From Anaerolinea sp. (GTDB lineage: Bacteria; Chloroflexota; Anaerolineae; Aggregatilineales; UBA2796): a stretch of DNA of 62,927 nucleotides. Below are positions 8,607-16,666 of the stretch, piece after piece. The position numbers and the translations under genes were made by a program. The stretch is from NCBI GenBank assembly GCA_014879835.1, contig JACSRJ010000095.1, positions 1 to 62,927 of the forward strand, written 5' to 3'. How positions within the stretch are numbered: the stretch's first letter is position 1; the number at the start of each line of letters is the position of its first letter. The notes under the pieces are model-generated. The model was not told the origin of the DNA, made no database searches, and was given only the letters and a program-made list of their open reading frames with translations.

Positions 8607-9620
8607 TTAGTTTGCGAAGCGCACAGAAGTGAGGATTGAATCCAAGATGGGGCGGGTTGCCTCCACCAAAATACCCGGTGTGGTCCAGCGGAAGATGTTC
8701 AGAACCTCACCATTTGGCACCCCAATGAACATGATGATCTGTCCAGTCGCCCGGTGGGTCTCGGTGAACCTTACCCCGGCTCTGCCCCCGATGAGAATAT
8801 CCTCCCCTTTGGCCTCAGTATCGGCCCCAATGACCTTCGCCACCGCATCCCGCAAGGTAAGAGTTTTATCGAGGGTTTCCGCGATGAGCACAAGCTGCGC
8901 CCCATTGTTGAAGCCGCTGTCGTCCTGATAGGTGGCGAAGGCCAGATCATGGTAGATGCTGGCATTGGGCGCAAGGGCATAATCGCCCCAACCTTCAGGC
9001 AGGGCAAAGGTGATTTTGCCTGCTGTAAAGCCTACGGTACGGCTGCGCAGTGAGGGCACAATGAATGCGGAGGGTTTGATCAGGACTGCGGAGGCCCGAA
9101 TCTCCTCAAACAAAGGGCTTTCCTCTCCCCATTGATCTTCTGGGGCAAGCCCGATCAGAGTCCCAATGCGTCCATCGGGCATCATGAAGGCGATGGACAG
9201 CCCGCGTACTTTGTTGGTGGGATCATGCAGGCTGATGTAACGAGCCGCTAAGCCTGCGATGGTGGTGGTGCCATTGTTGGTGATGGTCGCACCGGAGTCG
9301 GGCACAATACTCACCTTCGCCGCGATGTCCTCTAGGGTGGCCTCGCGGGAAAGCCCCAGATCACGAAGGGGATCAACGATCCCGATAGCGACCAAAGCCC
9401 CCTTGACGGTGCTTTCGCCAACGATCCCCGCCGGTGCGATCACCACCTGACCCGCGCTAAAAACGGGCTTATCCCAACTGTCCGGGACGCTGATCTGAAG
9501 GCCCAAATCCCAGTACACAAAGCGCCGCCGGGTCTCTGACTCCTGTGCGCGGATCAGCGATGGAATCAGGAGGATCACCATACACCACAGCCCCACGCCT
9601 GCACGCCACAATGGTTTCAT
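8607..9620 (-). CDS. secreted protein with two tandem PsbP/DcrB-like domains
   Basis: With ATG at 9620 (MKPLWRAGVGLW) the protein is 337 aa; the frame also runs up to 9638. The N-terminus is a signal peptide with hydrophobic core LWCMVILLIPSLIRA. Two similar domains follow. Each begins with a pattern of the type 'G-hydrophobic-x-hydrophobic-P-x-x-W': LQISVPDSW at about 47-55 and ITFALPEGW at about 207-215. Each ends with a strand-helix segment such as ILVEATRPILDSILTSVRF. The same domain pattern occurs in the middle of the DsbA-cyclophilin fusion at 29606-31507. The fold resembles PsbP/DcrB-type exported proteins. Function unknown. Confidence 0.7.
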   Translation of the reverse strand: MKPLWRAGVGLWCMVILLIPSLIRAQESETRRRFVYWDLGLQISVPDSWDKPVFSAGQVVIAPAGIVGESTVKGALVAIGIVDPLRDLGLSREATLEDIAAKVSIVPDSGATITNNGTTTIAGLAARYISLHDPTNKVRGLSIAFMMPDGRIGTLIGLAPEDQWGEESPLFEEIRASAVLIKPSAFIVPSLRSRTVGFTAGKITFALPEGWGDYALAPNASIYHDLAFATYQDDSGFNNGAQLVLIAETLDKTLTLRDAVAKVIGADTEAKGEDILIGGRAGVRFTETHRATGQIIMFIGVPNGEVLNIFRWTTPGILVEATRPILDSILTSVRFAN

Positions 9621-9754
9621 GCCTAACTGCTGCCTCACCCAACCTTGTATTCCCCTTGAGTCTACCCACCTTCCTTAGATTGCCAATGATTCACCCGACA
9701 GCCCTGTCTCTCGGTACAATCATCCCAGAGCGTAGGAGGTTCAAACACAACACG

Positions 9755-10246
9755 ATGACTACCAAGGGTAAAGTTTCCCTGCTGGAACGGGGTTTGATCT
9801 GGGTTCTCATTCAGCTTGTACTGTTATGTGGAATTGTGTTGATCCCCCGCGATCTTTTAGGACTGCCTGCATGGTCGGATGGGATAAATATCGCGGCACG
9901 CTTGTTAGGGGGGATGATCCTCTTTGCGGGTTTGGTGTTGGTGGCTATCAGCGCCCTATACTTGGGCACCAACCTGACCATCTTCCCCCATCCCCTTGAT
10001 GATGGGTCTCTGACTCAGAGCGGCATTTACGGGATTGTGCGCCATCCCATGTATGCCGGGGTGATCCTCTGTGGATGGGGTTATGGGCTGTTTGTGAACA
10101 GCACGCCGGGTCTGGTGTTGAGTCTGATCCTCACCCTCTTTTTTGATCGGAAAGCGCATTTTGAGGAAGCCCGCCTGAGGGCCAAATATCCTGAGTATGA
10201 CCAGTATCAGAAGCGGGTGAAAAAGCTCATCCCCTTTATCTACTAA
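9755..10246 (+). CDS. isoprenylcysteine carboxylmethyltransferase-family membrane protein
   Basis: A 163-aa membrane protein with about four hydrophobic spans. The start is ATG 9755, behind TAGGAGG at 9733-9739; a longer upstream frame from 9545 reads through non-conserved sequence. The family signature RHPMYAGVILCGWG (SAM-binding helix region) and the C-terminal EEARLRAKYPEYDQYQKRVK are characteristic of bacterial ICMT/PEMT-like methyltransferases. In bacteria the substrate of these small homologues is usually not known. A single gene, transcribed away from the secreted protein gene. Confidence 0.85.
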   Translation: MTTKGKVSLLERGLIWVLIQLVLLCGIVLIPRDLLGLPAWSDGINIAARLLGGMILFAGLVLVAISALYLGTNLTIFPHPLDDGSLTQSGIYGIVRHPMYAGVILCGWGYGLFVNSTPGLVLSLILTLFFDRKAHFEEARLRAKYPEYDQYQKRVKKLIPFIY

Positions 10247-10787
10247 AGGCACGCGGGTGCAGTCACAAAGGTATCCTCGTCACAGCCGTTATGGATTGCA
10301 GGGTTTTGGCTACCATTCCCCCAAAAACCAACCCTGAAAGGCAGTGGGTTGGGGAGAGACCGTCGTTATTTGTTCCATAAGGGGTGTGGATTCCACAGGT
10401 GCGGTAAATGCAACGATTTTGTGACGGATTTGGCCTTGCGCTGAACCAAAAATCAGGCTTAAAATGGGCAGGGTTATTTACCAGACGAGAGGTTCAAAAA
10501 CAAAACGCAGATGGATGAGGACAGTAATTGCTTCATCCGACTGTGGTGAGAACGGCGTGACCAACGCTGCTGCGCATCTGTCCCCTCTAACCCACCTTTG
10601 AGTTACCGGGAACACCTTCCGGCGCACCCACCCCAGCCGGATCAAGTGATCACCAATCCCGGCGCAGAATCTTCTGATCCTGCGCAAATCACATAAGCCG
10701 TAGAGAACAACACACCGCTGGGCCTAAAAGCATTGCGCCACTGCGCCTTGCCTCCGGATTCGGCGGTCATACGGAGAGGGTGGTTTC
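10247..10787. other. 541-base intergenic region without a recognised gene
   Basis: No frame here looks like a real gene; a 69-aa minus-strand frame has no recognisable features. I see an imperfect hairpin GGATGA...TTCATCC around 10513-10540 and several GC-rich imperfect repeats, but no riboswitch consensus that I know. The length suggests regulatory leader sequence for the ABC transporter operon that begins at 10788, or decayed sequence. Confidence 0.4.
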
Positions 10788-12524
10788 ATGGCAGCACAAA
10801 AGCGTATCTTCAGCACGGCTGTGCCTGCACGTCCCTTATTCAGTGTGGGTGATGTAGCGGTACTGCTGGTTCTAGGCGCACTCATTTACTGGGGGGGCAG
10901 TTTGGCCATCAATGCCCCTACCATCATTCGCGGGCCCGACATCAATCTGGACCCGATCACCTTACCCTATTACGCCCTGCTTTCCACCCTTCGGATGCTG
11001 GCGGCGTATGGCTTGGCCCTTCTGTTCAGCATCGGTTACGGCTATGCAGCAGCGCGCAGTGCCACCGCAGAGCGACTGCTGATGCCCGTATTGGATATTC
11101 TCCAGTCCATTCCGATCCTTTCCTTTTTGCCAGTGGTGCTGCTCACCTTGATCTCGATTTTGCCGCAGGGGGCAGCAGTGGAGATCGCGGCGATCATTTT
11201 GATCTTCACCAGTCAGGCGTGGAACATGACCTACAGTTTTTATCAAGCGATGAAGACCCAACCGCGTGAACTGCGTGAAGCGGCCGCGGTCTTTCGCTTT
11301 AACCGCTGGCTGCGTTTCCGCCGGGTCGATCTGCCCTTTGCCTCACTGGGTTTGATCTGGAACAGCGTCATGTCGTGGGCAGGCGGTTGGTTCTTTTTGA
11401 TGGCCGCGGAGATTTTCCGTTTGGGCAATCGGGACTTTCGCCTGCCCGGTCTAGGGGCATACCTTCAGACAGCCGCGGATCGAGGCAATACCACCGCCTT
11501 GTGGACGGGCATCGGCACCCTGATTCTGCTCATTGTGCTGCTGGATCAACTGGTGTGGCGTCCACTGCTGGCTTGGGCGGAGCGCTTTAAAGTGTCACAA
11601 GTGTCCGATGACAATGCCGCTCAGTCATGGTTCTTTAATATGCTGCGCCGCTCGACCCTTTTGGAGCGGCTGAGTGAAAGGGTGCTGCGCCCTTTGGGTC
11701 AGCGCTTGAACCATGCCCTGACGCCACATGCGCCGGCCTTTATTGAGAGCCTCGAACCGCCGGATGCGGAGCGCCCCCGCACCCTTTTGGGATGGCTCAT
11801 CCTGCTTTTGATCGTGGGTGTGGCGGCGGCGGTGGTGCTCCAAGCAGCACAGTTGATCTTCACCCTGCCTCTGAGTGCGTGGGGAGAGATTGCAGCAGGG
11901 GCACTGGCCACCTTTATCCGGGTGACCATTGCGGTGGTAATCGCCCTTGCATGGACGATTCCGGTGGGGGTGCTGATCGGCACAAACCCCCGTGCGGCGA
12001 AGGTCTTACAACCCATCGTCCAGATTCTGGCATCAGTACCGGCCACGGCCCTTTTTCCAGCGCTGCTTTTGGGGCTGCTGCACTTGCCCGGTGGTGGTGA
12101 TATTGCGGCGGTACTGCTTATGCTTTTGGGGACACAGTGGTATCTGCTCTTTAATATTATCGCGGGGGCATCGGCCATCCCGCAGGATTTGCGCTATACC
12201 AGCGATTTTATGCGCCTCAAAGGGATCAAACGCTGGCGCACACTGGTGCTGCCGGGCTTATTCCCTTACATCATCACGGGGTTGATCACCTCTAGTGGCG
12301 GGGCATGGAACGCGAGCATCGTCTCTGAATATACGGAGTTTGCGGGGCAGGTCAACAAAGTGGCTGGTCTGGGGGCGATCATCAATCAGGCCACCATTTT
12401 GGATAATCACGCCCTGCTGCTGGCTTCGACCCTGACGATGGTGTTCATTGTAATCATGATTAACCGCCTTGTGTGGCGACGTTTATATCGGGTGGCAGAA
12501 GACCGTTTTCGGATGGATCAATAG
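10788..12524 (+). CDS. ABC transporter, fused double permease (nitrate/sulfonate/taurine class)
   Basis: A 578-aa inner-membrane protein in which two binding-protein-dependent permease domains are joined in one chain. The first domain (about 70-270) has the EAA-like loop PRELREAAAVFRFNRWLRFR. The second (about 360-570) has DLRYTSDFMRLKGIKRWRTL, followed by LPGLFPYIITG. About 12 hydrophobic spans are visible. The fused chain would replace the usual permease dimer. The partner ATPase follows 12 bases downstream; no substrate-binding protein gene is adjacent. Family relatives move nitrate, sulfonates, taurine, bicarbonate or thiamine precursors; the substrate here is unknown. Start ATG 10788 follows ACGGAGAGGG. 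Confidence 0.88.
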   Translation: MAAQKRIFSTAVPARPLFSVGDVAVLLVLGALIYWGGSLAINAPTIIRGPDINLDPITLPYYALLSTLRMLAAYGLALLFSIGYGYAAARSATAERLLMPVLDILQSIPILSFLPVVLLTLISILPQGAAVEIAAIILIFTSQAWNMTYSFYQAMKTQPRELREAAAVFRFNRWLRFRRVDLPFASLGLIWNSVMSWAGGWFFLMAAEIFRLGNRDFRLPGLGAYLQTAADRGNTTALWTGIGTLILLIVLLDQLVWRPLLAWAERFKVSQVSDDNAAQSWFFNMLRRSTLLERLSERVLRPLGQRLNHALTPHAPAFIESLEPPDAERPRTLLGWLILLLIVGVAAAVVLQAAQLIFTLPLSAWGEIAAGALATFIRVTIAVVIALAWTIPVGVLIGTNPRAAKVLQPIVQILASVPATALFPALLLGLLHLPGGGDIAAVLLMLLGTQWYLLFNIIAGASAIPQDLRYTSDFMRLKGIKRWRTLVLPGLFPYIITGLITSSGGAWNASIVSEYTEFAGQVNKVAGLGAIINQATILDNHALLLASTLTMVFIVIMINRLVWRRLYRVAEDRFRMDQ

Positions 12525-12536
12525 AGGAGGTGAAAC

Positions 12537-13874
12537 ATGGCTGTTCTGCAATCAATGACTCCCATCAAAACTACCGAACGTGATGTCCTGCTGCGGGTGG
12601 ACGGTGTCTCCCGTGTTTACGGCAGAGGGGAGCGCAGTTTCACCGCTGTTGAAAACATCAATCTGTCAGTTCATGTGGGCGAATTTGTGGCCTTACTGGG
12701 CCCTTCGGGCTGCGGCAAGAGCACTCTACTGCGGATGATCACGGGACTGATCGCACCCACGCAGGGTTCTATCTACTACCGAAACCAGCCTGTGCGCGGG
12801 GTAAATCCCTACTCCACTATGGTTTTTCAGTCGTTTGCCTTGTACCCATGGCTCACCGTGCTGGATAACGTGGCACTGGCCTTGGAGGCACGGGGCGTCC
12901 CCCGCGATCAGCGTGAGGAAAAAGCGATTCATCTGATCGATATGGTCGGCTTGGACGGTTTTGAGCGCGCCTATCCCCGCGAACTCTCTGGGGGGATGCG
13001 TCAGAAGGTGGGCATTGCCCGGGCCCTTGCCATTGAACCCGAACTGCTGTGTTTGGATGAACCTTTCAGTGCGCTCGATGTCCTAAGCGCGGAGGCCCTG
13101 CGCGGTGAGGTGATGGAGTTGTGGCAGGGAGGCAAACTGCCCATCAAGGCGATCCTCATGGTCAGCCACAACATTGAGGAAGCGATCAGCATGGCAGATC
13201 GGGTGGTAGTGATGGGCAAAGAACCGGGGCATATTGCCGCGGAGTATGTAGTCAATATCCCCCATCCCCGCAATCGCAAAACGCCGGGATTTGAATCCCT
13301 GATCGACCGCATCTATGCGGCCATTGCGGGGCATCCTACCGCAGACCCGGCCACCATGAAGACCAAACAAGGTGAACTGCCCACCCGAATCCTGCCGCAG
13401 GCTTCGGTTGAGGCTATGGCTGGCTTGTTGGAGTTCCTGAATATGGGGCAGAATCGGCGCGACATTTACAAACTCGATGATGAACTGGGGCTTGAGATGG
13501 AAACCCTCGTGGAGATTATCGAGATGTGTGAGATGTTAGGCTTTGTGAAGGTCACCTCCGGGGATGTGGAACTGACCACCCTAGGGCAGATCTTCGCTGA
13601 AGCAACCATCCTCACCCGCAAAGAGATTTTCGCCAACCGCGCTCGCCGTTTGCCCATGATGCAGTGGATTATGGAGATGCTGCGGGCAACCCCAGATGGG
13701 GTGCTGCCTTGGCGGGTCTTTTACACAGCCCTCAAACCCGATCTGCCCGACGAGATGGCCACCCGCCAGATCGATATCGCCATTGATTGGGGTCGCTACG
13801 CTGAATTGATCGACTATGACGACCGCGATGAGGCCCTCAAACTTGAGGAACATCGGGCTGGGGTAGGGGCATAG
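12537..13874 (+). CDS. ABC transporter ATPase with C-terminal AAA-associated domain
   Basis: A 445-aa ATPase. Residues about 18-270 are a nitrate/sulfonate-type ABC domain: Walker A GPSGCGKS (55-62), signature LSGGM, Walker B LLCLDEPF, and H-loop MVSHN. The C-terminal ~150 residues, after a short linker, form the 'AAA-associated' domain seen on a subset of these ATPases (VEAMAGLLEFLNMGQNRRDI...), probably regulatory. The RBS GAGGAGG lies just ahead of ATG 12537. The 12-base gap to the permease gene shows co-transcription. The domain set fits a multi-domain importer without a periplasmic partner in the operon. Confidence 0.9.
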   Translation: MAVLQSMTPIKTTERDVLLRVDGVSRVYGRGERSFTAVENINLSVHVGEFVALLGPSGCGKSTLLRMITGLIAPTQGSIYYRNQPVRGVNPYSTMVFQSFALYPWLTVLDNVALALEARGVPRDQREEKAIHLIDMVGLDGFERAYPRELSGGMRQKVGIARALAIEPELLCLDEPFSALDVLSAEALRGEVMELWQGGKLPIKAILMVSHNIEEAISMADRVVVMGKEPGHIAAEYVVNIPHPRNRKTPGFESLIDRIYAAIAGHPTADPATMKTKQGELPTRILPQASVEAMAGLLEFLNMGQNRRDIYKLDDELGLEMETLVEIIEMCEMLGFVKVTSGDVELTTLGQIFAEATILTRKEIFANRARRLPMMQWIMEMLRATPDGVLPWRVFYTALKPDLPDEMATRQIDIAIDWGRYAELIDYDDRDEALKLEEHRAGVGA

Positions 13875-13884
13875 GTGGTCTCGG

Positions 13885-14691
13885 ATGAGCATGATCAGCA
13901 GCACCACAAACCCGACGATCAAAGCGATCCGCGCCCTCCGGCAGCGAACTGCCCGTGAGGAGCGCGGGGTATTTTTTGTGGAAGGTATTCGCTTGGTGGG
14001 CGAAGCCGCCGATCTGAACATTCCGCTGGAGATGGTGGTCACTGCGCCTGATCTGCTCAACAGTGAATTTGCGCGTCAGGTTGTCACTCGGTTGATCAAG
14101 CGCGGCGTAATGCACTTAGAGGTAACCGCCTCTGTTTTTGAGAGCATCTCCGGCAAGGACAATCCTCAAGGGATTGGGGTGGTGGCCCGCCAGCAGTGGA
14201 TACCTTTCGAGTCCATCCGTGCCGCCCGTGGGTTAGGCTGGGTGGCGCTGGTGGAGGCCCAAGACCCCGGCAATATCGGCACGATCCTGCGTACTGCCGA
14301 TGCGGTAGGTATGGATGGAGTGATCCTACTCGGGCCCTGTGCTGATCCTTACGATCCGGGGGCGGTTCGGGCCAGTATGGGGGCCCTATTTTCACTTCAA
14401 TTGGTACGAGGTTCATTTGAGCAGTTCCAACAGTGGCAGAAGCGCATAGGGTTCCCCGTCATCGGCACTTCTGATTCAGCCGAATTGGACTATCAACAGA
14501 AGCGCTATCCATCGCCCTTGGTGGTGCTGATGGGCAGCGAACGTCAGGGCCTCACCCCCGCTCAACAGGCGATCTGTGAGACCATGGTCAGCATTCCCAT
14601 GCGGGGGCGCAGTGATTCGCTCAATCTGGCTGTGGCTACAGGGGTGATGCTCTATGAGGTGCTCAATCAGCAGCGCCGCAATCACCCCTAA
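13885..14691 (+). CDS. TrmH/SpoU-family RNA 2'-O-methyltransferase
   Basis: A 268-aa SPOUT methyltransferase that adds a methyl group to a ribose 2'-OH in rRNA or tRNA using SAM. An N-terminal substrate-binding domain (FFVEGIRLVGEA) is followed by the three SpoU motifs: DPGNIGTILRTADAVG, VVLMGSERQGL and IPMRGRSDSLNLAVATGVMLYE. These form the SAM-binding trefoil knot. The target nucleotide is not predictable. It starts 10 bases after the ABC ATPase gene, so it is probably on the same transcript, and its stop is 7 bases from the end of the convergent VOC gene. Confidence 0.92.
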   Translation: MSMISSTTNPTIKAIRALRQRTAREERGVFFVEGIRLVGEAADLNIPLEMVVTAPDLLNSEFARQVVTRLIKRGVMHLEVTASVFESISGKDNPQGIGVVARQQWIPFESIRAARGLGWVALVEAQDPGNIGTILRTADAVGMDGVILLGPCADPYDPGAVRASMGALFSLQLVRGSFEQFQQWQKRIGFPVIGTSDSAELDYQQKRYPSPLVVLMGSERQGLTPAQQAICETMVSIPMRGRSDSLNLAVATGVMLYEVLNQQRRNHP

Positions 14692-14698
14692 ATAAGAT

Positions 14699-15550
14699 CT
14701 AGAGAGCCGCGCTCAGAAGCAGATGGTTCTGGGAAGGATCAGCGATCAGCAGCCCATCCTCACGCACCTGAACGGGCATGCCAGCGGATTCCAAACGAGC
14801 AGTCACCTGATTCAGTGCATCTGTGTGGGGCAGCACCACCGAAAAGAAGCGCAGTCCTACCGCGTTCGGTGGAGGCGGGGGCGCATCGGTACCCTGCCAA
14901 ATATTGGTGCCAATATGGTGATGGTATCCCCCTGCCGCATAAAAGATCGCACTGTCCATCAGGAAGGGTGTCTCAAAGCCCAGAATCTCATGGTAAAAGC
15001 GATTGGTCGCTTCGAGATCAGCCACATGCAGGTGAACATGCCCCACTGTGGTGGCCGGGTTTAGTCCCTCCCACGGCGGCGGATCATCACCAAGGGCTTC
15101 AAAGACCTCCTGAGGAGGCAGGGCCCGATTGCGGCTCATCATCTCCTCAAAACTGCGCGGCCACACTTCTGGGGGGAAGTCCCACGCCAGCTCAATCCCG
15201 TTGCCCTCCACATCCGGTAAGTAGATGGCATAATGGGTGCCGTGATTGGTCATACCCTGAATCCGGGTGCGCGTTTCAGCGATGCTTCTCAGAAGCTGGG
15301 CCAGATCAAGCCGGGTGGGCACCAGAAAGGCGGTATGATAGAGACCGGTTGTGCCCCGAACCCGTCGTGCCGTAGGCACTTGGGTGAGACGTAGTAAATC
15401 CTCAGCGCCTGCACCTAACCCCGCAGAGTCAGCCTCACGCCAGTGCAGCTTAAAGCCCAGAATCCGCTGATAAAATTGAATCTGTTGATCAAGCATCCCG
15501 GTAGTGTAGTGGACATGACCCAACCGAGTCAAGGGATCGATTACAGGCAT
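14699..15550 (-). CDS. two-domain VOC protein, catechol-2,3-dioxygenase-like (CatE type)
   Basis: A 283-aa soluble protein with two vicinal-oxygen-chelate halves. The first (about 5-125) has LGHVHYTTGMLDQQIQFYQRIL, LYHTAFLVP and EGNGIELAWD. The second (about 165-283) has VGHVHLHVADLEATNRFYHEIL and YHHHIGTNIW. Conserved His and Glu residues are consistent with a metal-binding ring-cleaving dioxygenase of the Bacillus CatE type, though the ring substrate is unknown and other VOC activities are possible. Single gene, minus strand. Confidence 0.82.
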   Translation of the reverse strand: MPVIDPLTRLGHVHYTTGMLDQQIQFYQRILGFKLHWREADSAGLGAGAEDLLRLTQVPTARRVRGTTGLYHTAFLVPTRLDLAQLLRSIAETRTRIQGMTNHGTHYAIYLPDVEGNGIELAWDFPPEVWPRSFEEMMSRNRALPPQEVFEALGDDPPPWEGLNPATTVGHVHLHVADLEATNRFYHEILGFETPFLMDSAIFYAAGGYHHHIGTNIWQGTDAPPPPPNAVGLRFFSVVLPHTDALNQVTARLESAGMPVQVREDGLLIADPSQNHLLLSAAL

Positions 15551-15664
15551 TGAGACCCTTTCTATGATAGGCTATCGATACTTATCAGATGGTGCGTAAG
15601 GTCGAATACTTTCGGGTGTGGGAGCTTTTAAATGCCTCAAGAGGGGCATACAAGGGATGAAAAC

Positions 15665-16612
15665 ATGCGCACATTGTTAGATCGTTATCGGGGCTGCTTG
15701 TTGGGATTGGCTGTTGGGGATGCGTTGGGCACCACCCTTGAATTTACCCGTCCGGGCACTTTTACGCCCATCACCGACATGGTTGGTGGAGGCCCATTTG
15801 GGCTGAAGCCGGGACAGTGGACGGATGATACTTCAATGGCATTGTGCCTTGCCGAAAGTCTGATCGTTCAATCTGAATTTAACCCGGTTGATCAATTGGA
15901 ACGTTACTGCCGTTGGTATCACACCGGATACCTGAGTAGTACAGGGCGTTGTTTTGACATCGGCACCACCACCCGTCAGGCGCTTTTAGAGTTTGAGCGT
16001 GAACGCCGCCCCTATCCCGGTTCCACCAGTCATCATGCTTCGGGCAACGGATCGCTGATGCGGCTTGCGCCGGTACCGATGCGTTATCGACAGACGCCTC
16101 GTTTAGGGATCGACTACTGCGCCGACAGCTCCCGAACCACACATGGGAGCCAAGCGGCAGTTGATGCCTGCCGTTACTTTGGTGGGATTCTGATCGGTGC
16201 CCTTGAGGAAGCCAGTAAAGAACTGCTGCTCTCTCGGACTTACAGTCCCGTTCCTGATCTGTGGCTGGAATCTCCTTTGCACCCTGAAGTGGAGGTTGTC
16301 GCGGCCGGATCATTCAAACATCAGCACCCCCCACAAATTAGCGGCAGCGGCTATGTGGTCGAGTGCTTAGAAGCAGCCCTGTGGGCATTTGAACACAGTA
16401 GTTCCTTTGAGGAAGGCGCACTCAAAGCCGTTAATCTAGGCGATGATGCGGATACCACGGGTGCGGTCTATGGGCAGATTGCAGGCGCATTTTATGGCGA
16501 ATCGGGGATTCCCAAACGCTGGCTGGATAAGCTCACCATGCGAGATTACATCGGTGAACAAGCCGAAAAACTGCTGCACCTGAATCCGGTGGTGGATAAC
16601 TTCCGGGACTAG
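15665..16612 (+). CDS. ADP-ribosylglycohydrolase family protein
   Basis: Removes ADP-ribose from modified protein or nucleic acid, or hydrolyses related ADP-ribosyl compounds. Start chosen at ATG 15665 (MRTLLDRYRGCLLGLAVGDA) behind AAGGGATG; an upstream ATG at 15632 would add 11 non-conserved residues. At 315 aa it has normal length. The two metal-site signatures are present: GQWTDDTSMALCLAESL and NLGDDADTTGAVYGQIAGA, whose acidic residues bind the two Mg ions. No partner ADP-ribosyltransferase is visible in the window. Single gene. Confidence 0.9.
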   Translation: MRTLLDRYRGCLLGLAVGDALGTTLEFTRPGTFTPITDMVGGGPFGLKPGQWTDDTSMALCLAESLIVQSEFNPVDQLERYCRWYHTGYLSSTGRCFDIGTTTRQALLEFERERRPYPGSTSHHASGNGSLMRLAPVPMRYRQTPRLGIDYCADSSRTTHGSQAAVDACRYFGGILIGALEEASKELLLSRTYSPVPDLWLESPLHPEVEVVAAGSFKHQHPPQISGSGYVVECLEAALWAFEHSSSFEEGALKAVNLGDDADTTGAVYGQIAGAFYGESGIPKRWLDKLTMRDYIGEQAEKLLHLNPVVDNFRD

Positions 16613-16666
16613 GAGTCACCCAACACGGGTACGGCCGAAACACAGGTGGAGTACGCTTAGGATCGT

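Noticed and set aside
10478-10687. 69-aa minus-strand frame in the 541-base gap
   Set aside because: No homologue-like pattern, no convincing ribosome-binding site.
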